The notes under the pieces were generated by a model. It searched no databases and was not told the origin of the DNA. It saw nothing but the letters and a program-made list of their open reading frames with translations. Below are positions 1-6,559 of a stretch of DNA of 7,153 nt, in pieces; positions within the stretch are counted from its first letter, which is position 1; every line of letters starts with the position of its first letter. The stretch covers positions 1-7,153 of the forward strand of contig JAJPYW010000252.1 of NCBI GenBank assembly GCA_021204715.1. Direction: 5' to 3'. Source of the stretch: Prevotellaceae bacterium. GTDB taxonomy: Bacteria > Bacteroidota > Bacteroidia > Bacteroidales > Bacteroidaceae. Made by a program: the position numbers and the translations under genes.

Positions 1-2
1 CG

Positions 3-2180
3 CTATGGTTCGGCGGCATGAGCGGAATCACCTACTTAAAGCATGGAGAAATTGTGGTCTTGGCCAAGCATTGGAACGTGCGCGTCACCGATTTCTACCT
101 GCACAGCAAGCCCGTCAGGAAAGGCATGCTCTCGGGACGGAAGCCCATCATCGACACGGCCGTCTTCAAGGCCACCGACTTCTACCTCTCCCACAAAGAC
201 AACTCCTTCAGCATAGAGTTCGCCACCACACAACTCGACTCGCCCGAGCGCGTCACCTACCTTTACGCCATGAACAACACCCCGTGGTTCCAGTTGCCCA
301 AAGGCATCAACCGCGTTTCGTTCAGCAGCTTGGCGCCGGGTACCTACCACTTCCGCATCAAAGCCAAAGACAGCCTGTTGGAGTCAGAAGCCGCCGAAGT
401 CACCATCCACATAGCCCACGCATGGTGGGGCACATGGTGGGCATGGACCATCTACGTCATCATCATCTTGGCCATAGCCGGCACCATCTTCGTGCAGCGC
501 CGCCACCACTCCCGCATACAGCGCGAAATGGAGCGGCACATCCAAGCCGAGCAGCTCAACGAAGCCAAGCTGCAGTTCTTCATCGACGTCTCCCACGAGA
601 TACGCACGCCCCTTTCACTCATCGTAAGCCCGTTGCAGAAACTCATGGCCGGCGACGCCGACAGCGCCCGTCAAAAGACCTACCGCCTGATATACCGCAA
701 CCTTGAAAGGCTCTTGCAGCTGATGAACCAGCTGCTCGACATCCGCAAGATAGACAAAGGCCAGCTGTCGCTCGTCTACCGGCAGACCGACATGGTAGCC
801 TTCATTGCCGACCTGTGCGACACCTTCCGCGAGCAAGCCGAAAAGCAGCACATCAGCTTCACGTTCCACCACGACGGCATCAAGACACTGCCCCTTTGGA
901 TAGACCCCGCAAGGTTCGACAAAGTGATACTGAACATCCTTTCCAACGCCTTCAAGTTCACTTCCGACGGAGGCCACATCGACGTTTGGCTCGCCACCGG
1001 CGAAGACGCGGGCACCCCCGGACTGTTGCAACAATATGCCGAAATCACCATTGCCGACGACGGCGTGGGCATCTCTCCCGAAGAGACCGGACACATCTTC
1101 GAGCGCTTCTACCAAGTGCAGCGCACCCGCAACATCAGCCACCAAGGCACCGGCATAGGCCTGCACCTCACCCATTCCTTGGTAGAGCTACACCACGGCA
1201 CCATCCGTGTGGCCGACAATCCCGACGGCTGTCCCGGCTGCCGCTTTATCGTGCGCGTTCCCTTGGGCGACGCCCACCTGCGCGGCGAAAGGGTGGAGGC
1301 CGCGCAGCCGCCCGCCGCGCCTCCTGCAGAAACAGCGCCGGCTGCAGCCGCCATGACGGAACCGGTGGAAGAGAAAGAAGAAAAGGTGCGTGCCAAGACC
1401 AAGTACCGTGTGCTTGTGGCCGAAGACGACGAAGAGCTGCGCCGCTACATCTGCCGCGAGCTCTCGGCCGACTACCACACGTTGGCCTGCGGAAACGGTA
1501 AAGAGGCGCTGGAACTCATTTTCAGCAAAGCCCCCGACGCTGTGGTGAGCGACATCGTGATGCCCGGCATGGACGGCTTCACCCTGTGCCAGAAGCTCAA
1601 GCAGAACGTCAACTTGAACCACCTGCCCGTTATCCTGCTCACGGCCCGCACCAAAGAAGAAGACAAGATAGAAGGCTTGGAGACGGGTGCCGACGCCTAC
1701 ATCACCAAGCCCTTCAACATGGAGATATTGAAGAACACCGTGCGCAACCTGATACGCGGCCGCGAGCAGCTGCGCAACACCTTCAGCGGCAAGCAGGCGC
1801 AGGACGACAAACTCAAGAAGATAGACGTGCCCTCGTCCGACGAGAAGCTCATGGAGCGCATCATGCGGGTAATCAACGCCAACATGAGCAACCCCAACCT
1901 TACAGTCGACATGATTACCCGCGAGGTGGGCATCAGCCGCGTGCACCTGAACCGCAAGCTCAAAGAACTCACCAACCAGACCACCCGCGACTTCATACGC
2001 AACATCCGCCTGAAACAGGCCGCCGAGCTCTTGACCAAAAAGCGTTACACCATCTCCGAAGTGGCCGACCTGACCGGCTTTACCGATTCCAACAACTTCT
2101 CCACCGCCTTCAAGGAACTTTACGGCACGCCGCCCACCTTGTACATGAAACAGCACCAAGACAGGCCGTCGGCCGATTGA
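3..2180 (+). CDS. Hybrid two-component system sensor-regulator (HTCS), 5'-truncated by the window
   Basis: Inner-membrane sensor kinase fused to its own response regulator and DNA-binding domain; such proteins sense glycan fragments in the periplasm and activate PUL genes. The frame is open from base 3 (LWFGG precedes the first Met at 18), so the usual N-terminal beta-propellers are missing only because the window starts here. Numbering from Met at 18: end of a propeller blade 1-50; Y_Y_Y domain about 73-132; one membrane helix 143-159, followed by RR; HisKA with phospho-acceptor His193 in SHEIRTP; HATPase with N310, DDGVG at 347-351 and GTGIGL at 377-382; a Pro/Ala-rich linker 426-457; receiver with acidic pair D470/D471, phospho-acceptor D512, T542 and K564; AraC-type double helix-turn-helix about 615-712, with helices near 633 and 678. 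All catalytic residues are present, so it should be active. It converges with the susC-susD-GH35 operon, its likely target; that link is inferred from proximity. Confidence 0.97.
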   Translation, partial: LWFGGMSGITYLKHGEIVVLAKHWNVRVTDFYLHSKPVRKGMLSGRKPIIDTAVFKATDFYLSHKDNSFSIEFATTQLDSPERVTYLYAMNNTPWFQLPKGINRVSFSSLAPGTYHFRIKAKDSLLESEAAEVTIHIAHAWWGTWWAWTIYVIIILAIAGTIFVQRRHHSRIQREMERHIQAEQLNEAKLQFFIDVSHEIRTPLSLIVSPLQKLMAGDADSARQKTYRLIYRNLERLLQLMNQLLDIRKIDKGQLSLVYRQTDMVAFIADLCDTFREQAEKQHISFTFHHDGIKTLPLWIDPARFDKVILNILSNAFKFTSDGGHIDVWLATGEDAGTPGLLQQYAEITIADDGVGISPEETGHIFERFYQVQRTRNISHQGTGIGLHLTHSLVELHHGTIRVADNPDGCPGCRFIVRVPLGDAHLRGERVEAAQPPAAPPAETAPAAAAMTEPVEEKEEKVRAKTKYRVLVAEDDEELRRYICRELSADYHTLACGNGKEALELIFSKAPDAVVSDIVMPGMDGFTLCQKLKQNVNLNHLPVILLTARTKEEDKIEGLETGADAYITKPFNMEILKNTVRNLIRGREQLRNTFSGKQAQDDKLKKIDVPSSDEKLMERIMRVINANMSNPNLTVDMITREVGISRVHLNRKLKELTNQTTRDFIRNIRLKQAAELLTKKRYTISEVADLTGFTDSNNFSTAFKELYGTPPTLYMKQHQDRPSAD

Positions 2181-2261
2181 AAGGCACCCTCTCCAACCTT
2201 TTCCTCGAAAAACAAGCCTTTTTACCGCGCCTTTCATTGACGCCTTTACTGTAGCCTCCTG

Positions 2262-2281
2262 CTATGGAAACCATAGTTTTT
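2262..2281 (+). terminator. Possible weak intrinsic terminator for the HTCS gene
   Basis: CTATGG, AAA, CCATAG form a perfect 6-bp stem with a 3-base loop, followed directly by five T (2277-2281). It starts 82 bases after the HTCS stop. The stem is short and only half GC, so termination may be inefficient. Its right arm CCATAG is also in phase (exactly 23 and 90+23 bases upstream) with the CCAT of the following 23-bp units, so it may be a degenerate first element of the array rather than a dedicated terminator. Confidence 0.4.
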
Positions 2282-2291
2282 CCCCGTCCCA

Positions 2292-2360
2292 TTCCATGCA
2301 GTCTATCGAAGCGTTTCCATGCAGTCTATCGAAGCGTTTCCATGCAGTCTATCGAAGCGT
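2292..2360. repeat. Array block A1: three identical 23-bp units
   Basis: Three perfect direct copies starting at 2292, 2315 and 2338. Each consists of TTCCATGCAG followed by TCTATCGAAGCGT. Perfect identity suggests recent duplication by slippage or unequal exchange. Across each junction GAAGCGTTTC is a near-palindrome that pairs fully only if one G-T is allowed. Confidence 0.97.
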
Positions 2361-2414
2361 TTCCATAGGAGTTATCGAAGTGCTTCCATAGGTGCTATCG
2401 AAGTGCTTCGATAG
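2361..2414. repeat. Array block A2: two variant units ending in a 20-bp palindrome
   Basis: Units at 2361 and 2384 share TTCCATAGG and TATCGAAGTGC and differ in the linker. At the junction with the next unit, 2395-2414 reads CTATCGAAGTGCTTCGATAG: two perfect 9-bp arms around TG. The preceding junction (2374-2391) has the same dyad with one C-C mismatch, because TTCC stands where TTCG would be symmetric. Confidence 0.95.
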
Positions 2415-2418
2415 ATCT

Positions 2419-2455
2419 TCATCAATACTATCATTATAACCTCATCAATACTATC
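2419..2455. repeat. Array block B: TCATCAATACTATC direct repeats
   Basis: TCATCAATACTATC occurs at 2419-2432 and 2442-2455, exactly 23 bases apart. Related TCATCATC (2534) and TCATCAAT (2557) lie a further 4 and 5 whole periods downstream, so block B half-sites reappear after block C in the same phase. Unlike the other blocks this one shows no clear dyad across its unit junctions. Confidence 0.93.
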
Positions 2456-2464
2456 GTTAGGATG

Positions 2465-2508
2465 AGTCGAAGCGCTTCCACTCAGCAAGTCGAAGCGCTT
2501 CCACTCAG
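2465..2508. repeat. Array block C: two copies of a GAAGCGCTTC-centred site
   Basis: Two identical 21-bp copies at 2465-2485 and 2488-2508, each AGTCGAAGCGCTTCCACT plus CAG. The core GAAGCGCTTC is a perfect 10-bp palindrome, and outer AGT/ACT also match; the C-C pair between them is the only break, at the same relative position as in block A2. Confidence 0.95.
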
Positions 2509-2578
2509 ATTAAGCAAAACTGTCGATATAACTTCATCATCACATTCGTTGCAAACTCATCAATGCTTTCCGTAGGGT

Positions 2579-2665
2579 TATAAACTCGAGTTTATAGATG
2601 TTATAAACTCGAGTTTGTAGGGTGCATAAACTCGAGTTTGTAGACTTACGGATTCGAGTTTGTAG
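2579..2665. repeat. Array block D: repeated AAACTCGAGTTT palindromes
   Basis: AAACTCGAGTTT, a perfect 12-bp palindrome, occurs at 2582-2593, 2605-2616 and 2628-2639, spaced exactly 23 bases. The first extends to an 18-bp perfect palindrome (2579-2596). A fourth, weaker copy (TTCGAGTTTGTAG, 2653-2665) sits 22 bases on and has lost its left arm, marking the ragged end of the array. Confidence 0.96.
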
Positions 2666-2750
2666 CATGCAAGAAAAACATTCGTCAGCAGAGCTGAAAT
2701 ACTTGCCGCAGACAGGCGGCGTTAAGTGCTTTGACGGCGTGCGACGGCAT
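2666..2750. other. Intergenic stretch without a recognisable feature
   Basis: Between the array and the operon terminator. Contains a small GCCGC/GCGGC hairpin (2705-2720, six-base loop, no T run on either strand) and GACGGC twice (2732, 2743). No convincing gene, promoter or RNA is seen. Confidence 0.5.
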
Positions 2751-2781
2751 AAAAAAAAGGACCGGCTATGGATGCCGGCCC
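2751..2781 (-). terminator. Rho-independent terminator of the susC-susD-GH35 operon
   Basis: Read on the minus strand: GGGCCGGC, a 7-base loop, GCCGGTCC, then eight T. The 8-bp stem is all paired with one G-T wobble. It starts 37 bases after the stop of the GH35-like gene (2819), the right place to end the leftward operon transcript. On the + strand the stem is followed only by CTCTTCTT, so it is mainly one-directional. Confidence 0.9.
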
Positions 2782-2818
2782 TCTTCTTGACTAACCCTAT
2801 TGTTTACTGAAAACGCTT

Positions 2819-4528
2819 TTACTTATATTCGTACAGCTTTACATGCAGTATGCTGAATCCTCTTCCGGGGATGCTTACATGGCGTCCTTGGTGGTCTTGG
2901 TCGCCGTTCATGCGGCGCACGTAGTGCAGGTTGCCCGCTTCGTCTACCGTCACTTCATCCACCGAGCCAATGCCGCAGCGCGCGCCTTTCCACGTAGACG
3001 CGGCGGTGGAAGCGTCGGTTCCGGCCAATGCGAATCCGTCTTCTCCCAACTGCTTTTCAGCCTCGTCTTGCGCTTTCTCCGTCTGCTTGGCAAACACCAA
3101 TACCATGCCGCTGCCCGCCACGATATACTCGCCGGGTGCCAACCGCAACAACAAGCCGCCTCCTTCGGGCCAAGGGGCGCCGTCGGTGCCATGCTGGTCC
3201 CAAGGCAGTATGAAGTCGTGGCTGCAAGTAATGGCCAAGTCGCCGTCCATGATGACGCGCTCTTTGTTTTGTTCGTCGAAGAGCAGTCCCCATGTGGCTC
3301 CTTGTCCTTGGTAGCGCAGCAGCAACGGCATAAGCATCCGTAGCTTGCTGTAGGCTTGTACGAGCGGACTGTCAGGAGCCTCGGGAGCAGCTTCGATGGA
3401 GAAGGGGCTGAAGCCCATGGCGTCGTGTTCGCCAAAGACGTAGAACGCCCTTACACCGTCGTTGTCCGTGAGGCGTATCTCAGGGATGAAAAGCGGATTG
3501 CCGGGCAGGTGGTACTTGGCCACCCATTCGGTAAAGCCGTTGTCGTAAAGGTCGGGAGCGAGCACGTCGATGCTTGGCGCGCCGCAATGCCACACGTCGA
3601 TGAGGTGGGCCAACGGCCCTGCCGACGGGTATTCACCCGGCTTGCGGCCGCGGCTGTCCATGGCGGCGTTCACGTAGAGGGGTATGTCGTAGATGGCGCG
3701 CGCAGCCTGTGCCAGCTGCTCCACGTACTTGGCATAGTGCCATGCCATGAAGATTTCATCGGTGTAGAGGTCGGCTCCGAACAACTCCTGCCAGTTGCCT
3801 TTTACCTTGCCGCCGTTGTCCTGCCACTTGTCGAGCATTTGGGGATGCAACTCCTTTTTGTGCTTGGTCAAGTAGTCTACAAGTTCGGCGGGTACGTCGG
3901 CTTGGAAGGCTTTGTCGGCCACGGGCGAATAGTCGCGCGCGTCTTCCAACATGCCAATCTCGTTCTCTATTTGTATCATGATGACGGTACCCACTTCACG
4001 GTCGGCCTCGGCGATGTGCTTCAACCACGTGGAGAAGGCTTTCTTGTCGGCTTGGCAAACGGCGTCGGAGAAGGCACTGGCTATCTCCAAAGGCTTTCCT
4101 TCTTTGGTATAGGCCCTTGGATATTTCTTATAGTCGGCCTTGAACCAAAGCGGCGCGTAGCAGCTCATGGAGTTTTTCCATGCGCCGAACCACAGGAAGA
4201 TGACCTTCAAGTTGTGACTGCGCGCCTGCTCGAGCACGGCGTCGGTAAGCGTGAAGTCAAACTGTCCTTCTTCCGGCTCCAACAAGTCCCAATAGGCGGG
4301 CACGAGCACGGTGTTGAGCCCCATGCGCTCCAATTTGGGGAATATCTGCGCAATGTCCTCTTCACACGCGGCCGAGGAGTTGCCCAATTCTCCGCCCAAC
4401 ACGAGGAACGGCTTGCCGTCCACTACAAAGCGCGTGGCGGTGCCTTGCCGTTCCAAACGGCTCTGTTGTGCGCCGGCGGTGAGAGCCGCCAGGCTGCACA
4501 ACAGAATGAGTGTGATAAGTCTTTTCAT
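2819..4528 (-). CDS. Secreted GH35-like beta-galactosidase family glycosidase with C-terminal DUF5597-type domain
   Basis: Predicted exported retaining glycoside hydrolase of about 569 residues. Numbering from Met at 4528: signal peptide MKRLITLILLCSLAALTAGA, with an A-x-A cleavage site before Q21. A (beta/alpha)8 barrel follows from about residue 30 to 375. VLVPAYWDLLEPEEGQFDF is the typical early barrel segment; IQIENE carries the likely acid/base E190 and LFIPEIR the likely nucleophile E350. The last about 190 residues resemble the beta-rich DUF5597 region (GEYIVAGSGMVLVF; RRMNGDQDHQGRHV). No lipobox is seen, so it is probably periplasmic, though surface export is not excluded. Start choice: a Met two codons earlier (4534) is in frame, but AAAGAG lies only one base before it and seven bases before the chosen Met. 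Last gene of the operon, 78 bases after susD. Beta-galactosidase is the family's best-known activity; the exact substrate is not shown by the sequence. Confidence 0.9.
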   Translation of the reverse strand: MKRLITLILLCSLAALTAGAQQSRLERQGTATRFVVDGKPFLVLGGELGNSSAACEEDIAQIFPKLERMGLNTVLVPAYWDLLEPEEGQFDFTLTDAVLEQARSHNLKVIFLWFGAWKNSMSCYAPLWFKADYKKYPRAYTKEGKPLEIASAFSDAVCQADKKAFSTWLKHIAEADREVGTVIMIQIENEIGMLEDARDYSPVADKAFQADVPAELVDYLTKHKKELHPQMLDKWQDNGGKVKGNWQELFGADLYTDEIFMAWHYAKYVEQLAQAARAIYDIPLYVNAAMDSRGRKPGEYPSAGPLAHLIDVWHCGAPSIDVLAPDLYDNGFTEWVAKYHLPGNPLFIPEIRLTDNDGVRAFYVFGEHDAMGFSPFSIEAAPEAPDSPLVQAYSKLRMLMPLLLRYQGQGATWGLLFDEQNKERVIMDGDLAITCSHDFILPWDQHGTDGAPWPEGGGLLLRLAPGEYIVAGSGMVLVFAKQTEKAQDEAEKQLGEDGFALAGTDASTAASTWKGARCGIGSVDEVTVDEAGNLHYVRRMNGDQDHQGRHVSIPGRGFSILHVKLYEYK

Positions 4529-4606
4529 AAACATGCTCTTTCAAGTTGCATTTTATACAAGCCTATGAAATGCCACTTTGTTTGAACGACTTATAATGGC
4601 CGTCGG

Positions 4607-6547
4607 TTAATTGTAACCGGGGTTCTGGTAAGCCTTCTTCTCTTCGGTGGTCATCTCCATGCCGTCCATTTGTGTGGTGGGAATGGGACGCAGGTAGTGG
4701 TAGTCTTCGATGGTACGGTAGTAGGTTACAGGCGTGTGGTCGCCGTAATCATTGCCGCAAATGGTGTAAGAGTCGGCATACTCGTTCCACTTTTGTGTAC
4801 GTACAAGGTCGTACCAACGATATCCTTCACCGAAGAACTCGCGCGAACGCTCGGCCAAGATGTAGTCAAGGTCTATGTCGGCGGGTGTGTCGTCGATCAT
4901 CTCTTGGCTGTAGTCGGCCACGTATTCCTCGTTCAATGCATTGCTGAACATCCATTTGCCGGCGCGGGCGCGCAGCACGAGCACCAAGTCGCGGGCTCCC
5001 ATGCCCGATTGGGTGGTGGCGCCTTCTACAGCAGCCTCGGCTGCTATCAAGTAGAGTTCCGAGAACTTGGCGATGCTGTAAGGACGGGTGCTGCCTGCAT
5101 TGGGCGAACCGGTTCCGGTGCCGTTGTCGGTGCGGTAAGGGCCTAACTTCCACAATCCGGGATATATGTGGCGGCTGAATGCAGAAGGAGGCAATACCCA
5201 GTCGGAACGGCCTGCGATGGTACCGGCTCCTACATAGTTGCTGTCGTCGTCCCACGTGATGTCGTCTTCGTCTTCATCAAGGAAGGTGATGATGGGCTCG
5301 CCCTCTTTGACACTTATGCCGTTGGCACAAGGCACACTCTCCCAAGTTTCGCCATTGGTGGACCAATTGCCGCGGTAAACGGTGTCGAAGGTGCCGTCGT
5401 AGCGGGAGTCGTGTGTCTTGTCGGCGAAGGTGTCGTAGAATACGCCATGGGGCGGCGCCATACAGAACCAAGGACGGCCGTAACCCTGCACGGCTACACG
5501 GATAATCGGGTTTTGGGCATTCCCGTCTATATAAACCCGCACTTCGGGATAGTTCCATTGCATCATCCAGCCGGCGAAGTTGTCGGGTGCGGCTCCGGTG
5601 CCGTAAGTCAAGCTGCCGCCATTGTAATACTCGCTGTCCTCGGTGTGGTCGGCATAGAGCATGATTTCGCTGTTGCGGTCGTTATATCCTGCGTTGACTT
5701 CGTAGAAAGTGTTTTGAAGGGCATACGGACCGGGGTTGTTGATGGCTTCCACGGCATAATTATAGGCTTCTTGGAAATACCATGCGTAGTCGTGACCGTC
5801 GGGGTCGGTGCGGGTGCACTCGGGATAGGTGGAGATGTTGTTGGGGTTCTTCAACCACCATGCGTAGGTCAAGTAGGCCTTGGCAAGGAAGAGACGGGCC
5901 ACGTTCTTGGTAACGCCGCCGGTTACACGCGGATTCGTGGGCAGGTTCTCGATGGCCGTGAGCATGTCGGGAAATACACCTTTCGTGTAGACTTCGGGCA
6001 CGGTGTTGCGCACGGAGATACGCGAGGTACTGGTGTTGAACGCCAACTCGCCGGCTCCCAAGTCCAAGGGCACGCCGCCGAAGGTCTGCACCAAGTAGAA
6101 ATAGTCGAACGCGCGGAAGAAATGGGCTTCGGCAAGCAACGCTTCGTCCATGCCGGCCGCTTCACCGTTCTCAAGCACGCCGCTGCAGGTGTTGATGTTG
6201 GTGAACGCTTGGTTCCAAAGCACGTCTGAACGTGAGTTGTCGGCCGTCAACACCCAATCGGTCAAATCGGGTGGGAAGAAGTTCATGTCGGCGTTCTGGC
6301 CGTATGTGGCCTCGTCGGTTCCCGTCTCGCAAATGTCGAAGAAGTAACCTTGGCCGAAGATATAACGCAAATGGGCGTACATGGCGGTGATGCCGCCTTC
6401 GATTCCTGCTTCTGTAGAGAAATAGGAGGGGTCGAATGAAGCACGGGGCTGCTCGTCCAATATGTCGGAGCATGAGGCTGCCAACAATAAAGTCAAGGAG
6501 GCTATCCCCGCAACTTTAAATTTGTTTGTGATATATGCTATATTCAT
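4607..6547 (-). CDS. SusD-like outer-membrane glycan-binding lipoprotein (SusD/RagB family)
   Basis: Surface lipoprotein that caps the SusC channel and captures glycans for import. 646 residues, somewhat longer than many family members (about 500-600). Signal peptide with hydrophobic GIASLTLLLAAS and lipidated C26, followed by SDILDE, typical of exported SusD proteins. N-terminal SusD region about 30-240 with helical TPR-like segments (AEAHFFRAFDYFYLVQTFGG, 139-158). The C-terminal signature includes KFSELYLIAAEAA (494-506), ILAERSREFFGEGYRWYDLV (563-582), YLRPIP (618-623) and the terminal QNPGYN. An aromatic-rich middle part (about 325-400) probably includes the ligand site; that is inferred. 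An acidic loop (424-435) is unusual. The Met at 6547 is 12 bases after the susC stop, so co-translated with it; no clear Shine-Dalgarno sequence, as is common in Bacteroidota. Confidence 0.97.
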   Translation of the reverse strand: MNIAYITNKFKVAGIASLTLLLAASCSDILDEQPRASFDPSYFSTEAGIEGGITAMYAHLRYIFGQGYFFDICETGTDEATYGQNADMNFFPPDLTDWVLTADNSRSDVLWNQAFTNINTCSGVLENGEAAGMDEALLAEAHFFRAFDYFYLVQTFGGVPLDLGAGELAFNTSTSRISVRNTVPEVYTKGVFPDMLTAIENLPTNPRVTGGVTKNVARLFLAKAYLTYAWWLKNPNNISTYPECTRTDPDGHDYAWYFQEAYNYAVEAINNPGPYALQNTFYEVNAGYNDRNSEIMLYADHTEDSEYYNGGSLTYGTGAAPDNFAGWMMQWNYPEVRVYIDGNAQNPIIRVAVQGYGRPWFCMAPPHGVFYDTFADKTHDSRYDGTFDTVYRGNWSTNGETWESVPCANGISVKEGEPIITFLDEDEDDITWDDDSNYVGAGTIAGRSDWVLPPSAFSRHIYPGLWKLGPYRTDNGTGTGSPNAGSTRPYSIAKFSELYLIAAEAAVEGATTQSGMGARDLVLVLRARAGKWMFSNALNEEYVADYSQEMIDDTPADIDLDYILAERSREFFGEGYRWYDLVRTQKWNEYADSYTICGNDYGDHTPVTYYRTIEDYHYLRPIPTTQMDGMEMTTEEKKAYQNPGYN

Positions 6548-6559
6548 ACCGTTGTTCTA

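Larger units (their letters stand above)
2269..2665. repeat. 23-bp phased tandem array of changing, often palindromic units
   Basis: Units start at 2292, 2315, 2338, 2361, 2384, 2407, 2430, 2453, 2476, 2499, 2522, 2545, 2568, 2591, 2614 and 2637. The last is 22 bp, followed by a half unit to 2665; a degenerate unit may precede at 2269. Each unit has a left half of about 7-8 bases (TTCCATAG, TTCGATAG, ATCGTTAG, TTCCACTC, TTCCGTAG, TTTATAG, TTTGTAG), a linker of about 5 variable bases, and a right half of about 10-11 bases (TATCGAAGTGC, TCATCAATACT, GTCGAAGCGC, ATAAACTCGAG). The right half of one unit and the left half of the next often form a dyad. The array lies between convergent gene 3' ends and is much more AT-rich than the genes. 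I see no protein or known RNA in it. Function unknown; a protein-binding platform, transcript-end structure or neutral minisatellite are all possible. Confidence 0.95.

Noticed and set aside
1188..2237. Long open frame (349 codons) on the minus strand opposite the HTCS
   Set aside because: It mirrors a clear multi-domain + strand gene in GC-rich sequence; its translation is rich in Val, Gly, Ala and His without recognisable domains.
2292..2665. CRISPR array
   Set aside because: Units are only 23 bp and contiguous, with no unique spacers of about 30 bp and no stable repeat; the variable linker is about 5 bases and there are no cas genes in view.
2262..2665. Insertion sequence ends or recombinase inversion sites
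   Set aside because: No transposase or recombinase, no flanking target duplication, and many short palindromes rather than one matched pair of ends.
2705..2720. GCCGC/GCGGC hairpin as a second terminator
   Set aside because: Five-bp stem with no T run on either strand; likely chance.
2622..2810. Small + strand open frame (62 codons) at the array end
   Set aside because: Begins inside repeat block D and runs through the operon terminator, including its A run; no ribosome site or family resemblance.
3356..4585. Open frame (409 codons) on the + strand opposite the GH35-like gene
   Set aside because: Antisense shadow of a gene with signal peptide and catalytic motifs; no domains of its own.
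4535..4606. Separate promoter before the GH35-like gene
   Set aside because: No convincing Bacteroidota TAnnTTTG-type -7 element in the gap after susD; operon read-through explains expression.
5168..6229. Open frame (353 codons) on the + strand opposite susD
   Set aside because: Antisense shadow of an unmistakable SusD; composition is low-complexity Val/Gly.
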